Positions 17,025 to 24,803 of a stretch of DNA of 64,000 nucleotides are shown here, piece by piece. Position 1 is the stretch's first letter. Each line of letters begins with the position of its first letter. The stretch is from contig NZ_JAFMYV010000015.1 of assembly GCF_017353185.1 (NCBI RefSeq), positions 1 through 64,000 on the forward strand, in the 5' to 3' direction. Under the pieces are notes generated by a model, which did no database searches, was not told the DNA's origin, and saw nothing but the letters and a program-made list of their open reading frames with translations. This stretch comes from Fibrella rubiginis. Lineage in GTDB: Bacteria > Bacteroidota > Bacteroidia > Cytophagales > Spirosomataceae. A program made the position numbers and the translations under genes.

Positions 17025-18350
17025 TTATTCAAATGACTCCGCCAGCCGATGAGCGGCTAACCCTGTAAGTTCTCCTTCAGACTGGCCGGCATTCCGACTT
17101 ATGGGTTTCGTTTCACCGGCTTCATCGTGCCTGAATCTGGTCACGCCAACCAATACTTTGCCATCGGTAACAGACTGAATGGTAGCCTGGTAAGATGCGG
17201 CCAGTTCGGCGCGAATAAAGGCCTCTGCATTGGCGTAGCCTCCCAGGCTTTCCACCTGCAAAAACAACGCCCAGGCGGCTTCGGTAAGTTGGTGGGTCAG
17301 GCTCTCGACGTAATAACTTCCCGCCGACGGGTCGGCTACTTTGTCGAGGTAGCTTTCGGCTTTCAGTAACACCGATACGTTGCGGGCAATGCGTTGACTG
17401 AATTCGCTCTGTGAATCCATAACGGCATCGTACGGTCTGACTGTCAGTGCGTGGCAACCGCCAACGACTGCCGCCATAGCCTCGGTTGTAGCCCGGAGCA
17501 GGTTTGTATAGAGCGTGGCTGTCGATTCGTGGAAAGGAGACGTAGTAGTGTGAAGAAAGAGGTGCTGGGCAGGCTTACCAGGATAGTTAACCGTTGGATA
17601 GTGTTCTATAAACTGCTGCCACAACACCCGCAGGGCGCGAAGTTTGGCGATTTCCATGAAATAGCTGGTACCAACGGCCATCGAAACCGTTGTTTTTGAG
17701 GCGACCTGATCGATTGATAACCCGCTGCCTGTCAGTGTATCATACACGTCGGCGAGTTGGGCCAGTGTAAACGCCAGCTCCTGCGTAGCGGTAGCGCCGG
17801 CGTTATGGAATAGTCCACCATCGATTGTGATGGTGCGGAACAGGGGCGAGTCGGCGGTGAGGTGGATAGCCTGGGTCAGGCTGGCATGGTGGCTCATAAT
17901 GCCGCCCCGAAGCTTGTAGGGAGCCAGTTGCCGCAGCCGCTCGAGGAACACCAGTACGTCACCGTCGACGTGAAAAAAAACGGGCGTGTCGCTTAGCTTT
18001 ATACCCGCCAGCAGGTGCGCCAGATTAGCGTTGGCCGGGAGTTGGAGCATCAGCGCTTCGGCCCCTCCAGTCAGGGCATCGTGTAGGGTAGCGTTATCCG
18101 TTTTTTCGTCTGTAATAGTGTAAAAAGGCGCGTTAAGCCAGCCAGGGGTGCTTTTTTGAGCGGCCTGAATCTGGGCCAGGGGTAGATTGGAAACCTGCTC
18201 GGCGGTGTAATACGGTTCGGCGGCGAAGCCTTCGGGCGTGTACCAGCGCAGGCTTTCGTAGACGTTGGCGTCTTTCAGGTCTTTCTGAACCTGAGCCCGC
18301 CAATCGGCGTAGGTGGCGGAAGAAAACTGGGCTGAAAAAGAGGTGGGCAT
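17025..18350 (-). CDS. mutA: Methylmalonyl-CoA mutase small subunit
   Basis: A 441-residue partner subunit. The N-terminus FSAQFSSATYADWRAQVQKDLKD and LRWYTPEGFAAEPYYTAEQ are typical of the non-catalytic chain, as are the AESYLDKVADPSAGSYYVESLT block (about 350-372) and the SMAVGTSYFMEIAKLRALR block. It ends soon after the barrel (GLAAHRLAESFE), without the degenerate cobalamin-like domain present in the longer Propionibacterium MutA; short forms of this kind seem usual in Bacteroidota. It heterodimerises with MutB. It is transcribed towards the TonB receptor and away from dnaA. Confidence 0.93.
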   Translation of the reverse strand: MPTSFSAQFSSATYADWRAQVQKDLKDANVYESLRWYTPEGFAAEPYYTAEQVSNLPLAQIQAAQKSTPGWLNAPFYTITDEKTDNATLHDALTGGAEALMLQLPANANLAHLLAGIKLSDTPVFFHVDGDVLVFLERLRQLAPYKLRGGIMSHHASLTQAIHLTADSPLFRTITIDGGLFHNAGATATQELAFTLAQLADVYDTLTGSGLSIDQVASKTTVSMAVGTSYFMEIAKLRALRVLWQQFIEHYPTVNYPGKPAQHLFLHTTTSPFHESTATLYTNLLRATTEAMAAVVGGCHALTVRPYDAVMDSQSEFSQRIARNVSVLLKAESYLDKVADPSAGSYYVESLTHQLTEAAWALFLQVESLGGYANAEAFIRAELAASYQATIQSVTDGKVLVGVTRFRHDEAGETKPISRNAGQSEGELTGLAAHRLAESFE

Positions 18351-18422
18351 GGGTAATAAAGCATCGTTGACCGGTTAAAGGTACAACCTCTTTTTTCTCA
18401 GCTCACAATTCATAAATTATGC

Positions 18423-18430
18423 TACTTTTG
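18423..18430 (+). promoter_or_regulatory. -7 element (TACTTTTG) of the dnaA promoter
   Basis: An exact TAnnTTTG match lying 70 bp before the preferred dnaA ATG at 18500. A start codon at 18419 would put this promoter inside the coding region, which supports the later start. No clear -33 TTTG is seen. Confidence 0.5.
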
Positions 18431-18499
18431 TCTCCCTTTTTGGCAACCGTAGCCGCTCTTGACCTGAATAAAGTGACCCCCTCTGCACCCATAGGCTCC

Positions 18500-19909
18500 A
18501 TGCAACGCGAAGTACAGACCGTTTGGAATAACTGCCTCCGCGTTCTTCAGGAAATTGTGCCCGAAGCCAGTTATAAAACCTGGTTCGAGCCAATTGTGCC
18601 TGTTCGGATGCAGGGTAGTGTGCTCACCATTCAGGTGCCCAGTGAGTTCTTTTATGAGTGGCTCGAAGAGAATTTTGTGCACGCGCTGCGTAAAGCCCTC
18701 GACTATGCCATTGGCCGCGACGGGCAGCTTGAATACTCTATTGTAGTGGACCAGGGTAATGCCCAGAACCGCCCTATCGCGGTAAATATGCCCACTACCA
18801 AAAATCCACAATCGTCGAAACCGGACAACGTCAGCCCCGATATTTTGCGGTCGCCGTTTCAGTTAAAAGATCTCGATTCGCTCACCCTCGATTCGTACCT
18901 CAACCCGTCATACACCTTCGACAACTACGTGGAAGGCGATTGCAACCGGTTGGCCCGCAACGCCGGTCATGCGGTGGCATCGCGGCCGGGGCTAACCTCG
19001 TTCAACCCGTTGATGATTTACGGCGGCGTGGGCCTGGGCAAGACCCACCTGGTGCAGGCTATTGGCAACTTCGTTAAGAATAACAACCAGGACAAATTCG
19101 TCCTGTACGTAACGTCGGAGAAGTTTACCAACCAGTTTCTGAACGCCATCAAGTCCGATTCGCTCCGCGATTTCAACCAGTTCTACATGCAGGTCGATGT
19201 GCTGGTGATCGACGACGTGCAGTTTTTGCAGAAAAAAGAGAAGACGCAGGATATCTTCTTCCACATCTTCAATCACCTCCATCAGTCAGGTAAGCAGATC
19301 ATCATGACCTCCGACAGGCCGCCCACCGCCCTTGGCGGCCTGGATGACCGGCTGTTGTCGCGCTTCAAGTGGGGCCTCACCACCGACCTGCAAACGCCTG
19401 ACTTAGAGACGCGTATCGCCATTATTCAGAAAAAATTAGTGGCCGAAGGCGTGTATATCGACGACAGCGTGATCGAGTACCTGGCCCACAGCATCAACAC
19501 CAACGTGCGCGAGCTGGAGGGCGTGGTGGTATCGCTTATGGCGCAGGCCTCGCTCAACCGCCGCGACATTGACCTCGAACTGGCCAAGATGACCCTGCGC
19601 AACATTGTGGTGAATGACGAAAAGGAAATCACCATCGACACGGTGCAGGAGATGGTAGCCGATTTCTACAACGTTACCATTGCCGATTTAAAGTCGAAAA
19701 GCCGGAAACGCGAGGTAGTGCATCCGCGTCAGGTGGCCATGTATCTGGCCAAAGAAATGACCGAGCTATCGTTGAAATCCATCGGCTACCACTTCGGCGG
19801 GCGCGACCACAGCACCGTTATCCACGCCATTCAACTGGTCAACGACCTGATTAAGGAAAAGGCTGAAATCCGTGAAGAGATAGCCAAGCTGAAGGGCTAT
19901 TTCAAGTAA
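18500..19909 (+). CDS. dnaA: Chromosomal replication initiator DnaA
   Basis: A 469-residue protein from MQREVQTVWNNCLRVLQEIV at 18500; a longer frame from 18419 adds 27 residues with no family match and overlaps a promoter. Domain I contains SYKTWFEPIVPV. The AAA+ module has YTFDNYVEGDCNRLA, Walker A GGVGLGKTHL (about 175) and Walker B VLVIDDVQFL (about 234). Domain IV ends with SIGYHFGGRDHSTVIHAI, the DnaA-box recognition signature. It binds oriC and opens the duplex. No dnaN, gyrB or DnaA-box cluster is next to it, so this does not look like the origin itself. A GNAT-like gene follows 49 bp downstream. Confidence 0.97.
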   Translation: MQREVQTVWNNCLRVLQEIVPEASYKTWFEPIVPVRMQGSVLTIQVPSEFFYEWLEENFVHALRKALDYAIGRDGQLEYSIVVDQGNAQNRPIAVNMPTTKNPQSSKPDNVSPDILRSPFQLKDLDSLTLDSYLNPSYTFDNYVEGDCNRLARNAGHAVASRPGLTSFNPLMIYGGVGLGKTHLVQAIGNFVKNNNQDKFVLYVTSEKFTNQFLNAIKSDSLRDFNQFYMQVDVLVIDDVQFLQKKEKTQDIFFHIFNHLHQSGKQIIMTSDRPPTALGGLDDRLLSRFKWGLTTDLQTPDLETRIAIIQKKLVAEGVYIDDSVIEYLAHSINTNVRELEGVVVSLMAQASLNRRDIDLELAKMTLRNIVVNDEKEITIDTVQEMVADFYNVTIADLKSKSRKREVVHPRQVAMYLAKEMTELSLKSIGYHFGGRDHSTVIHAIQLVNDLIKEKAEIREEIAKLKGYFK

Positions 19910-19958
19910 GCACACGGCCAGCGACGCGGCCACTCAGGCGCCCAGCCCTCGACCTCCA

Positions 19959-20996
19959 ATGCTGCGCTTTTTAACCCGCCAACAGATTAACGACGCTGCC
20001 TGGAACCGTTGCATAGATGGAGCACACAACGCCTTAGTATACGGGCACACCTGGTATCTGGATGCTGTGACCCATGCACCGGGCTGGCGCTGGGTAGGAT
20101 TGGTAGTTGAGCATGAATTGAGCGACAACTACGCTGCTGTGCTGCCTGTGCCGTTGCGCAAACGATGGGGCCGGTGGGTAATCTACCAACCGCTGTTTTG
20201 CCAGTTTCTGGCCATTTTCTCTCCCCAGGCGCTCGATCCCACACCCTTTCTGGCAGCATTGGGTAAGCGATACCGGTATGCGTCGAGCCTGAATTTGCTG
20301 CTGACAGAACCGGTGCCTACGCTGCCAGGCTGGATCAACCAGCGTGCCTTAGTTACCCACGTGTTGCCCCTGACCGATGCGCTGAGCCTGCCGCCGCACC
20401 AACCCAGGGCCTACACTCATCTACACGCCCGCTATACCCCTGACCGGCAAATGAACCTGCGCCGAGCAGCAAAAAGGACAGGTGAAGTGGCTGACTGGCA
20501 GGTAATTGACTCCGAAAATATAGAGCCGTTACTGGATTTGTTCCGAAAAAATCACGCCGAATCGATTGGGGTGGGTGAGTGGGCCTATGAGTTGTTTCGC
20601 GGAGTATTTGCCGAACTCCAGCAGCGTGGATTAATAACCTTGCGCTATACCTGCGTGGCGGGCAAGCCCGTGGCAGGCGCCATATTTGTGCAGGCAAACG
20701 GGCGGGTCATTTATCTCTTCAACGCTGCCAACCACGAGGGCCGTCGCCTTAATGCGCGCACTATTTTGCTGGATGAGGCTGTGGCCAGAGCCATAAAAAA
20801 AGCAACGGGTCAGCCGTTGCTCTTCGATTTCGAAAGTCCGGAAAAACCGGGTGTAGTATCGTTCTATGAAAGTTTCGGTGCCCTACCACAAGCCTACATA
20901 GTCTTGAATTGGAACCGGTTAACGTGGCTGGAGCGACGGATTCAACAACTGCTCAGTTGGCTCGGATCGGCTGTTTCAGGCCTGAAACAGACTTAA
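19959..20996 (+). CDS. GNAT/FemAB-like acyltransferase
   Basis: A 345-residue soluble protein. The first half (residues 1-170) is a degenerate GNAT fold with LPVPLRKRWGRWVIYQPLFCQ, the second a clearer one: FRKNHAESIGVGEWAYEL, VAGKPVAGAIFVQANGRVIYLFNAANHEGRRLNA and the closing LLFDFESPEKPGVVSFYESFGA. The double-GNAT arrangement and FDFE-PGV-FYESFGA ending are those of FemAB/CelD-like proteins that transfer amino acids or acyl groups to envelope precursors. The substrate is unknown. Its last 44 bp overlap the end of the convergent DUF3108 gene, so both C-termini are encoded by the same DNA. Confidence 0.8.
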   Translation: MLRFLTRQQINDAAWNRCIDGAHNALVYGHTWYLDAVTHAPGWRWVGLVVEHELSDNYAAVLPVPLRKRWGRWVIYQPLFCQFLAIFSPQALDPTPFLAALGKRYRYASSLNLLLTEPVPTLPGWINQRALVTHVLPLTDALSLPPHQPRAYTHLHARYTPDRQMNLRRAAKRTGEVADWQVIDSENIEPLLDLFRKNHAESIGVGEWAYELFRGVFAELQQRGLITLRYTCVAGKPVAGAIFVQANGRVIYLFNAANHEGRRLNARTILLDEAVARAIKKATGQPLLFDFESPEKPGVVSFYESFGALPQAYIVLNWNRLTWLERRIQQLLSWLGSAVSGLKQT

Positions 20997-21738
20997 TGTC
21001 CATATCGAGCGAACCAATGGTAAGCTCGACCTGCACTTTGAGGGGTACCTTGTTCATATCGTCTGATACCCAGACCAGCAGGGCGTCCTGCCCTTTGAAG
21101 AAATTGTTGGTGGCCATAATAGGGCTCAGCTTAATGGCGTTTACCTGACCAAACTTGGTCTTGATTTTCTCCTTGCCCCGGTACTGTACTTTCAGGTTGT
21201 AGACCGTGTCGTCGTAGAAAGTGGGTAGCTCAATGATCTGTCCCATGCCCATGCGGTTGAAATCAACCGTGCGCAGAAAATAGTAGCTGCTCACAAAGTC
21301 GTGCACATTGTCGGGCACTTTGAAAAGGTCTTTTTCCGTGCGCTCTTCGGCCTTCACTGTGTTGTTGGCGTGGTTGAAGGTCATATTTTCCTCCTTCCGG
21401 TAGCTGCTTTCCTGAATATTCGTATAGAACTTCTGCGGTAAAATGGCCGCGGTGTCGATGTATGACCGCCAGGTGTCGCGTACGCGCTTTACCATGTCGA
21501 AAGCGCCGGTGGTGCGGCCAAATACATTAACCTGGTAACAGGGTCTGCCGTTGACGGTGTATAAGGATGGCGCCACGTCGACGCGGGCTTCGGCAGCGTT
21601 GATGAATCCGTAATGGACGCGGTACTCAATATGCTCACCCGGACCGAAACTGGTGTTGACCACCCGTCGGTACGAATCAGCGGCCCGAAAACCGACCAGC
21701 GTGAGAACGATACTCAGAACGATACCAGCTTTTTTCAT
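20953..21738 (-). CDS. DUF3108 exported protein
   Basis: A 261-residue protein from the ATG at 21738 (MKKAGIVLSIVLTLVGFRAADS), giving a signal peptide. The body has GEHIEYRVHYGFINAAEARVDV at the start, PQKFYTNIQESSYRKEENMTF, and DDMNKVPLKVQVELTIGSLDMDI at the end, the pattern of DUF3108 (YjbH/lipocalin-like sheet). Its role is unknown; members are thought to be periplasmic. It starts 13 bp after the stop of the aminopeptidase-like gene, so the two form an operon, and it overlaps the convergent GNAT gene by 44 bp. Confidence 0.85.
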   Translation of the reverse strand: MKKAGIVLSIVLTLVGFRAADSYRRVVNTSFGPGEHIEYRVHYGFINAAEARVDVAPSLYTVNGRPCYQVNVFGRTTGAFDMVKRVRDTWRSYIDTAAILPQKFYTNIQESSYRKEENMTFNHANNTVKAEERTEKDLFKVPDNVHDFVSSYYFLRTVDFNRMGMGQIIELPTFYDDTVYNLKVQYRGKEKIKTKFGQVNAIKLSPIMATNNFFKGQDALLVWVSDDMNKVPLKVQVELTIGSLDMDIKSVSGLKQPIRAN

Positions 21739-21751
21739 GGCAATCAATCCG

Positions 21752-22789
21752 TTACAGAGAAGGATAGGTTTGTTTAAGATGCGCCAGATAACGCGGGAAA
21801 TCACTGCCAAATTGGTTAACAAACTCTGTTTTAAACCGGTTCTGCTGTTTATTATACGTCAGAAACCCAACGAAATAGGCATTGTTTGGTAAGTCTTTTT
21901 TAGGCAGGACCCGCTTTGCCGCTTTACCGTTGGCAGGTGAGCCCGACAGTGTATCTTCCGAGGCAATAATCTGACCAACCAGTGTCCATTTCAATGAATC
22001 TTTGACAGCGGCCGCCATAGAGGGTTTAAACGACGAATAGAGCGAGTCGAGTTTTTTGGTGCCCCGCAAGATATGATCGTTATAGTGTTCGTAGTACACG
22101 TTACTCGCCACATAGTCGCGGTACTGTTCCGACCCGCGACCATACTTCTGGGCCATGTAACGGTCGGCGCCGTAGTCACCTACGAAATTTGCCAGGTTTT
22201 CGTTGTACTCGAGGCTACTTTTTATGAACAGCGTACCGTGGGTCATTTCGTGAATGATCAGTTCGGCCAGCCGCCCCTCACTGTATTTCAGGAAGCTCGA
22301 CAGGATTGGGTCCTTAAAAAAGCCCAGTGTAGAGTAGGCCGCGCCCAGGTGAATCTGGGTGTCGTAGCCCTGCAGCCGCAACAGGGAGTCGGCCCGTTTG
22401 GCGTTGTCGAGGCCAAAAAAGCCCTGATAGGGAAAAGCCCCAACAATGGGGTAGTTGTGCATCAGGGGCCTGAGCGCGTACCGGTCCGAGGCAATGAGCA
22501 TGTAGGTTAGTGGCTTGCCGGTCTGGTCGTAATATGTCGTGAAATTCTTGAACTGGTTTAGCCCCAGCGAATCGACGGCATACTGTTTAATGGCCTGTAT
22601 GAGCCGGATACGCGTTTTCACGGAGTCGGGCACGGTTTTGTCAGCCAGTACATCCGGTACGGGGCGGGCTTCGTAGAGCATAGTAAACTGCCCTTTCACC
22701 AGCATATAGCCGTAGCTGACCACATCGCGCTGCCAAATCCCTATACCCACTAACACCACCAATAACCCCAGAAAGATTCGCCGTTTCAT
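21752..22789 (-). CDS. Predicted zinc aminopeptidase, membrane-anchored
   Basis: A 345-residue protein from the ATG at 22789 (MKRRIFLGLLVVLVGIGIWQ), an N-terminal membrane anchor or uncleaved signal. The metal site is HEMTH at 180-184 with a downstream acidic residue in NENLANFVGDYGADRY (Glu 197), as in the bacterial putative aminopeptidase family (PF10023 type). It probably works in the periplasm on short peptides; the substrate is not known. It is the first gene of a two-gene operon with DUF3108. Confidence 0.8.
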   Translation of the reverse strand: MKRRIFLGLLVVLVGIGIWQRDVVSYGYMLVKGQFTMLYEARPVPDVLADKTVPDSVKTRIRLIQAIKQYAVDSLGLNQFKNFTTYYDQTGKPLTYMLIASDRYALRPLMHNYPIVGAFPYQGFFGLDNAKRADSLLRLQGYDTQIHLGAAYSTLGFFKDPILSSFLKYSEGRLAELIIHEMTHGTLFIKSSLEYNENLANFVGDYGADRYMAQKYGRGSEQYRDYVASNVYYEHYNDHILRGTKKLDSLYSSFKPSMAAAVKDSLKWTLVGQIIASEDTLSGSPANGKAAKRVLPKKDLPNNAYFVGFLTYNKQQNRFKTEFVNQFGSDFPRYLAHLKQTYPSL

Positions 22790-22954
22790 GGCGGCGAATT
22801 TAATGGGTGAATAAGCGACTAGCTTGGAAGCGGCACAAATAACGCCCGCGCAGCAGCCTGTGCGCCCCGGTCCAAGCCAGGTGCCCATTTACTAATTCGC
22901 TCATTCACTCATTCTTTTTCCGTACGTTCGTGCTTCACTAAACGACATACTACA

Positions 22955-23245
22955 ATGGCTGTCAATGCAAAACACTTAGCCACGTTTATACTTGGTGCTG
23001 CTGCCGGGGTGGCGCTCAATAAATACCTGCAAACCGAAGAGGGTGAAAAGCTGATGACCGACCTGAAAGAGAAGGGTAATCAGTTCAAGACCGAAGCCGA
23101 AGGCGCCATGGACAATGCTCCGGAATATTTTGAGAAGCTGAAATCACAACTGGCCGATCTGTTAAAAGCCAACTTCCCCAACGCCGAACAGGCCATCAAC
23201 GACGTGCTCGGCAAGAAGCCGGACGGGTTAGAGTCTAAGGTTTAA
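22955..23245 (+). CDS. YtxH-domain small protein
   Basis: A 96-residue protein with a short hydrophobic glycine-containing segment near the N-terminus (LATFILGAAAGVALNKYL) and a long amphipathic helix (EEGEKLMTDLKEKGNQFKTEAE through LADLLKANF). This is the YtxH layout, a general-stress-associated membrane-tethered helix family. Its stop codon lies inside the left arm of the palindrome shared with the curlin-like gene. Confidence 0.8.
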   Translation: MAVNAKHLATFILGAAAGVALNKYLQTEEGEKLMTDLKEKGNQFKTEAEGAMDNAPEYFEKLKSQLADLLKANFPNAEQAINDVLGKKPDGLESKV

Positions 23246-23344
23246 AGTTTAAGGTCTAACGCTTAAAGTCCAAGGTTGCTTCGTGTGCGGTGTATCCGAG
23301 CGCGAAGCAACCTTGGACTTTAAACCTTAGACCTTAAACTTTAA
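23242..23344. terminator. Near-perfect 42-bp-arm inverted repeat spanning two stop codons
   Basis: Arms 23242-23283 and 23303-23344 match at 40 of 42 positions with a 19-nt loop. The left arm contains the YtxH stop codon (23243-23245) and the right arm contains the curlin-like stop (23341-23343). Within each arm a TTAAAGT(TT/CC)AAGG unit occurs twice. Lacking a T-run, it is at best an atypical bidirectional terminator. Confidence 0.8.
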
Positions 23345-24786
23345 TTTGACGTCTGTGTGATGGTGCCGTTGTTGCCGATGCCGATTTGGGTGGCATTTGC
23401 AGTGGCGGGATTGAGTAATGTACCTGTTTGGTTAACGGTCAGCGTGTTGATGTTGCCCAGCTGCCCGGCCACATCATTGACAACCATACCGGCGTTAACG
23501 CCTTTGAGTGTGCTATAGCCACGTTGCGTTACGGTGGCCGTGTTGCCTACGCCGCCCTGCTGTAGTTTCGCCACGTTTACATCATTTTCCTGCCCGACGG
23601 TTGCTACGTTGTCATCGCTGATAACCGGGTTGCCCGACACCGTCGAGATGCCGCCCGCGAAGCCCTGCGTCACTTCGGCCTGATTGCCAATGGTGCTACC
23701 TGTTGTCAGGTTTTGGTTAATGGTGGCCGTGCTACCCGACCCCGTGGTCATGGTGCTCCCCGCTCCGTCATAGGCGTAGGTTTGCGTAATTACGCCTACG
23801 TTGTTGTTGCCAGTTGCCCCCTGCGTAATGGCGGCGGTGTTATTTTTCGACTGTTCCGACTGATTGATCAACGCAGCGTCGGTCGTGCCCTGTTGTTCAA
23901 CAGAAGCGATGTTATAGGCGCTGACGTTGGTTTGATAGATAGTAGCGCTGCTTCCGCCATTAGACGTACTTACCTGGCTAACCGTGGCCTGATTATGATC
24001 GGCGTTGTCAGTTTGATAGACGGTGGCAAAGCCATTAGCGCCCAACTGATCTACCTGAATCACGTTGTTACTACTAATGAAAGCCTGTTGTACGTCGGCG
24101 TTTTTGTTGGCACCCTCCTGAGCAACACGAGCCAGGTTATTCTGGCTATCGTTGTTTTGCAGCACAACGGCTGTGTTGCCTGTGGCCCCGCCTGCCGAAC
24201 CCCCCTGCACAATGGATGCCTGGTTGCCCATTGACTTGTTCGACTGCTCAATGGCTGTGCCCAAATTGGCATTCCCTATCTGTCTGATATTGGCGTAGTT
24301 GGCGCCACTGCCACCCAGTGCACCTGCGTTTTGTTGGATGCTCGTCTGGTTATTCCCCGCACCCGTTTCGGTGATGGTAGCATAGTTACCAGCCGTAGGC
24401 ACCGGCGAACCAGGTACATAGAGACTGGTACCGCCGCTACGGAAACCGTTGCCCCCCTTCTGCTCAATGGTGGCTCTGTTGCCCGATCCGACCGTTTGAC
24501 TAATTATGGCCTGGTTATAGTCGGCTCCGTTGATCTGGTCGATGAAGGCCTGGTTTTTGGTCGGTAGGGTAGAGGTGGCGTTTTGCGTCACCGTGGCCAC
24601 GTTGCCCGTGTTGGCGGGGCTGCCCGTGCCGGTTAGCTGCCGGACAATGCTCTCGTTATTGCTGCCTGTCTGCGTAATAGCGTTCGACTGACCATTACCG
24701 TTTTGACTAACTGTCGATGTATTCTGAGCCTGCAACGTAGCCGCAAAAGCAACCAGTGCCAGACCTGTGAGAATAGTACGTTTCAT
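23341..24786 (-). CDS. Curlin-repeat (CsgA/B-like) secreted amyloid candidate
   Basis: A 481-residue protein with a signal peptide (MKRTILTGLALVAFAATLQAQ) and about thirty imperfect repeats of the type N-x-A-x-(I/V)-x-Q-x-G-x-x-N (ATVTQNA, ASIVQGGSAGG, AAITQGATGNNN, ATVTQRGYS). Regular Asn/Gln/Gly spacing is the curlin motif that builds the CsgA beta-solenoid; E. coli CsgA has only five such units. The protein is therefore a candidate functional amyloid or extracellular fibre. No csgG, csgE or csgF is in the window. It starts 17 bp after the stop of the 1570-aa T9SS protein, so the two are probably co-transcribed. Confidence 0.82.
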   Translation of the reverse strand: MKRTILTGLALVAFAATLQAQNTSTVSQNGNGQSNAITQTGSNNESIVRQLTGTGSPANTGNVATVTQNATSTLPTKNQAFIDQINGADYNQAIISQTVGSGNRATIEQKGGNGFRSGGTSLYVPGSPVPTAGNYATITETGAGNNQTSIQQNAGALGGSGANYANIRQIGNANLGTAIEQSNKSMGNQASIVQGGSAGGATGNTAVVLQNNDSQNNLARVAQEGANKNADVQQAFISSNNVIQVDQLGANGFATVYQTDNADHNQATVSQVSTSNGGSSATIYQTNVSAYNIASVEQQGTTDAALINQSEQSKNNTAAITQGATGNNNVGVITQTYAYDGAGSTMTTGSGSTATINQNLTTGSTIGNQAEVTQGFAGGISTVSGNPVISDDNVATVGQENDVNVAKLQQGGVGNTATVTQRGYSTLKGVNAGMVVNDVAGQLGNINTLTVNQTGTLLNPATANATQIGIGNNGTITQTSN

Positions 24787-24803
24787 AGAGACGAATAGTG
24801 AGA

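Noticed and set aside
18351..18499. Replication origin next to dnaA
   Set aside because: No cluster of DnaA boxes, no AT-rich unwinding region and no dnaN/gyrB neighbour.
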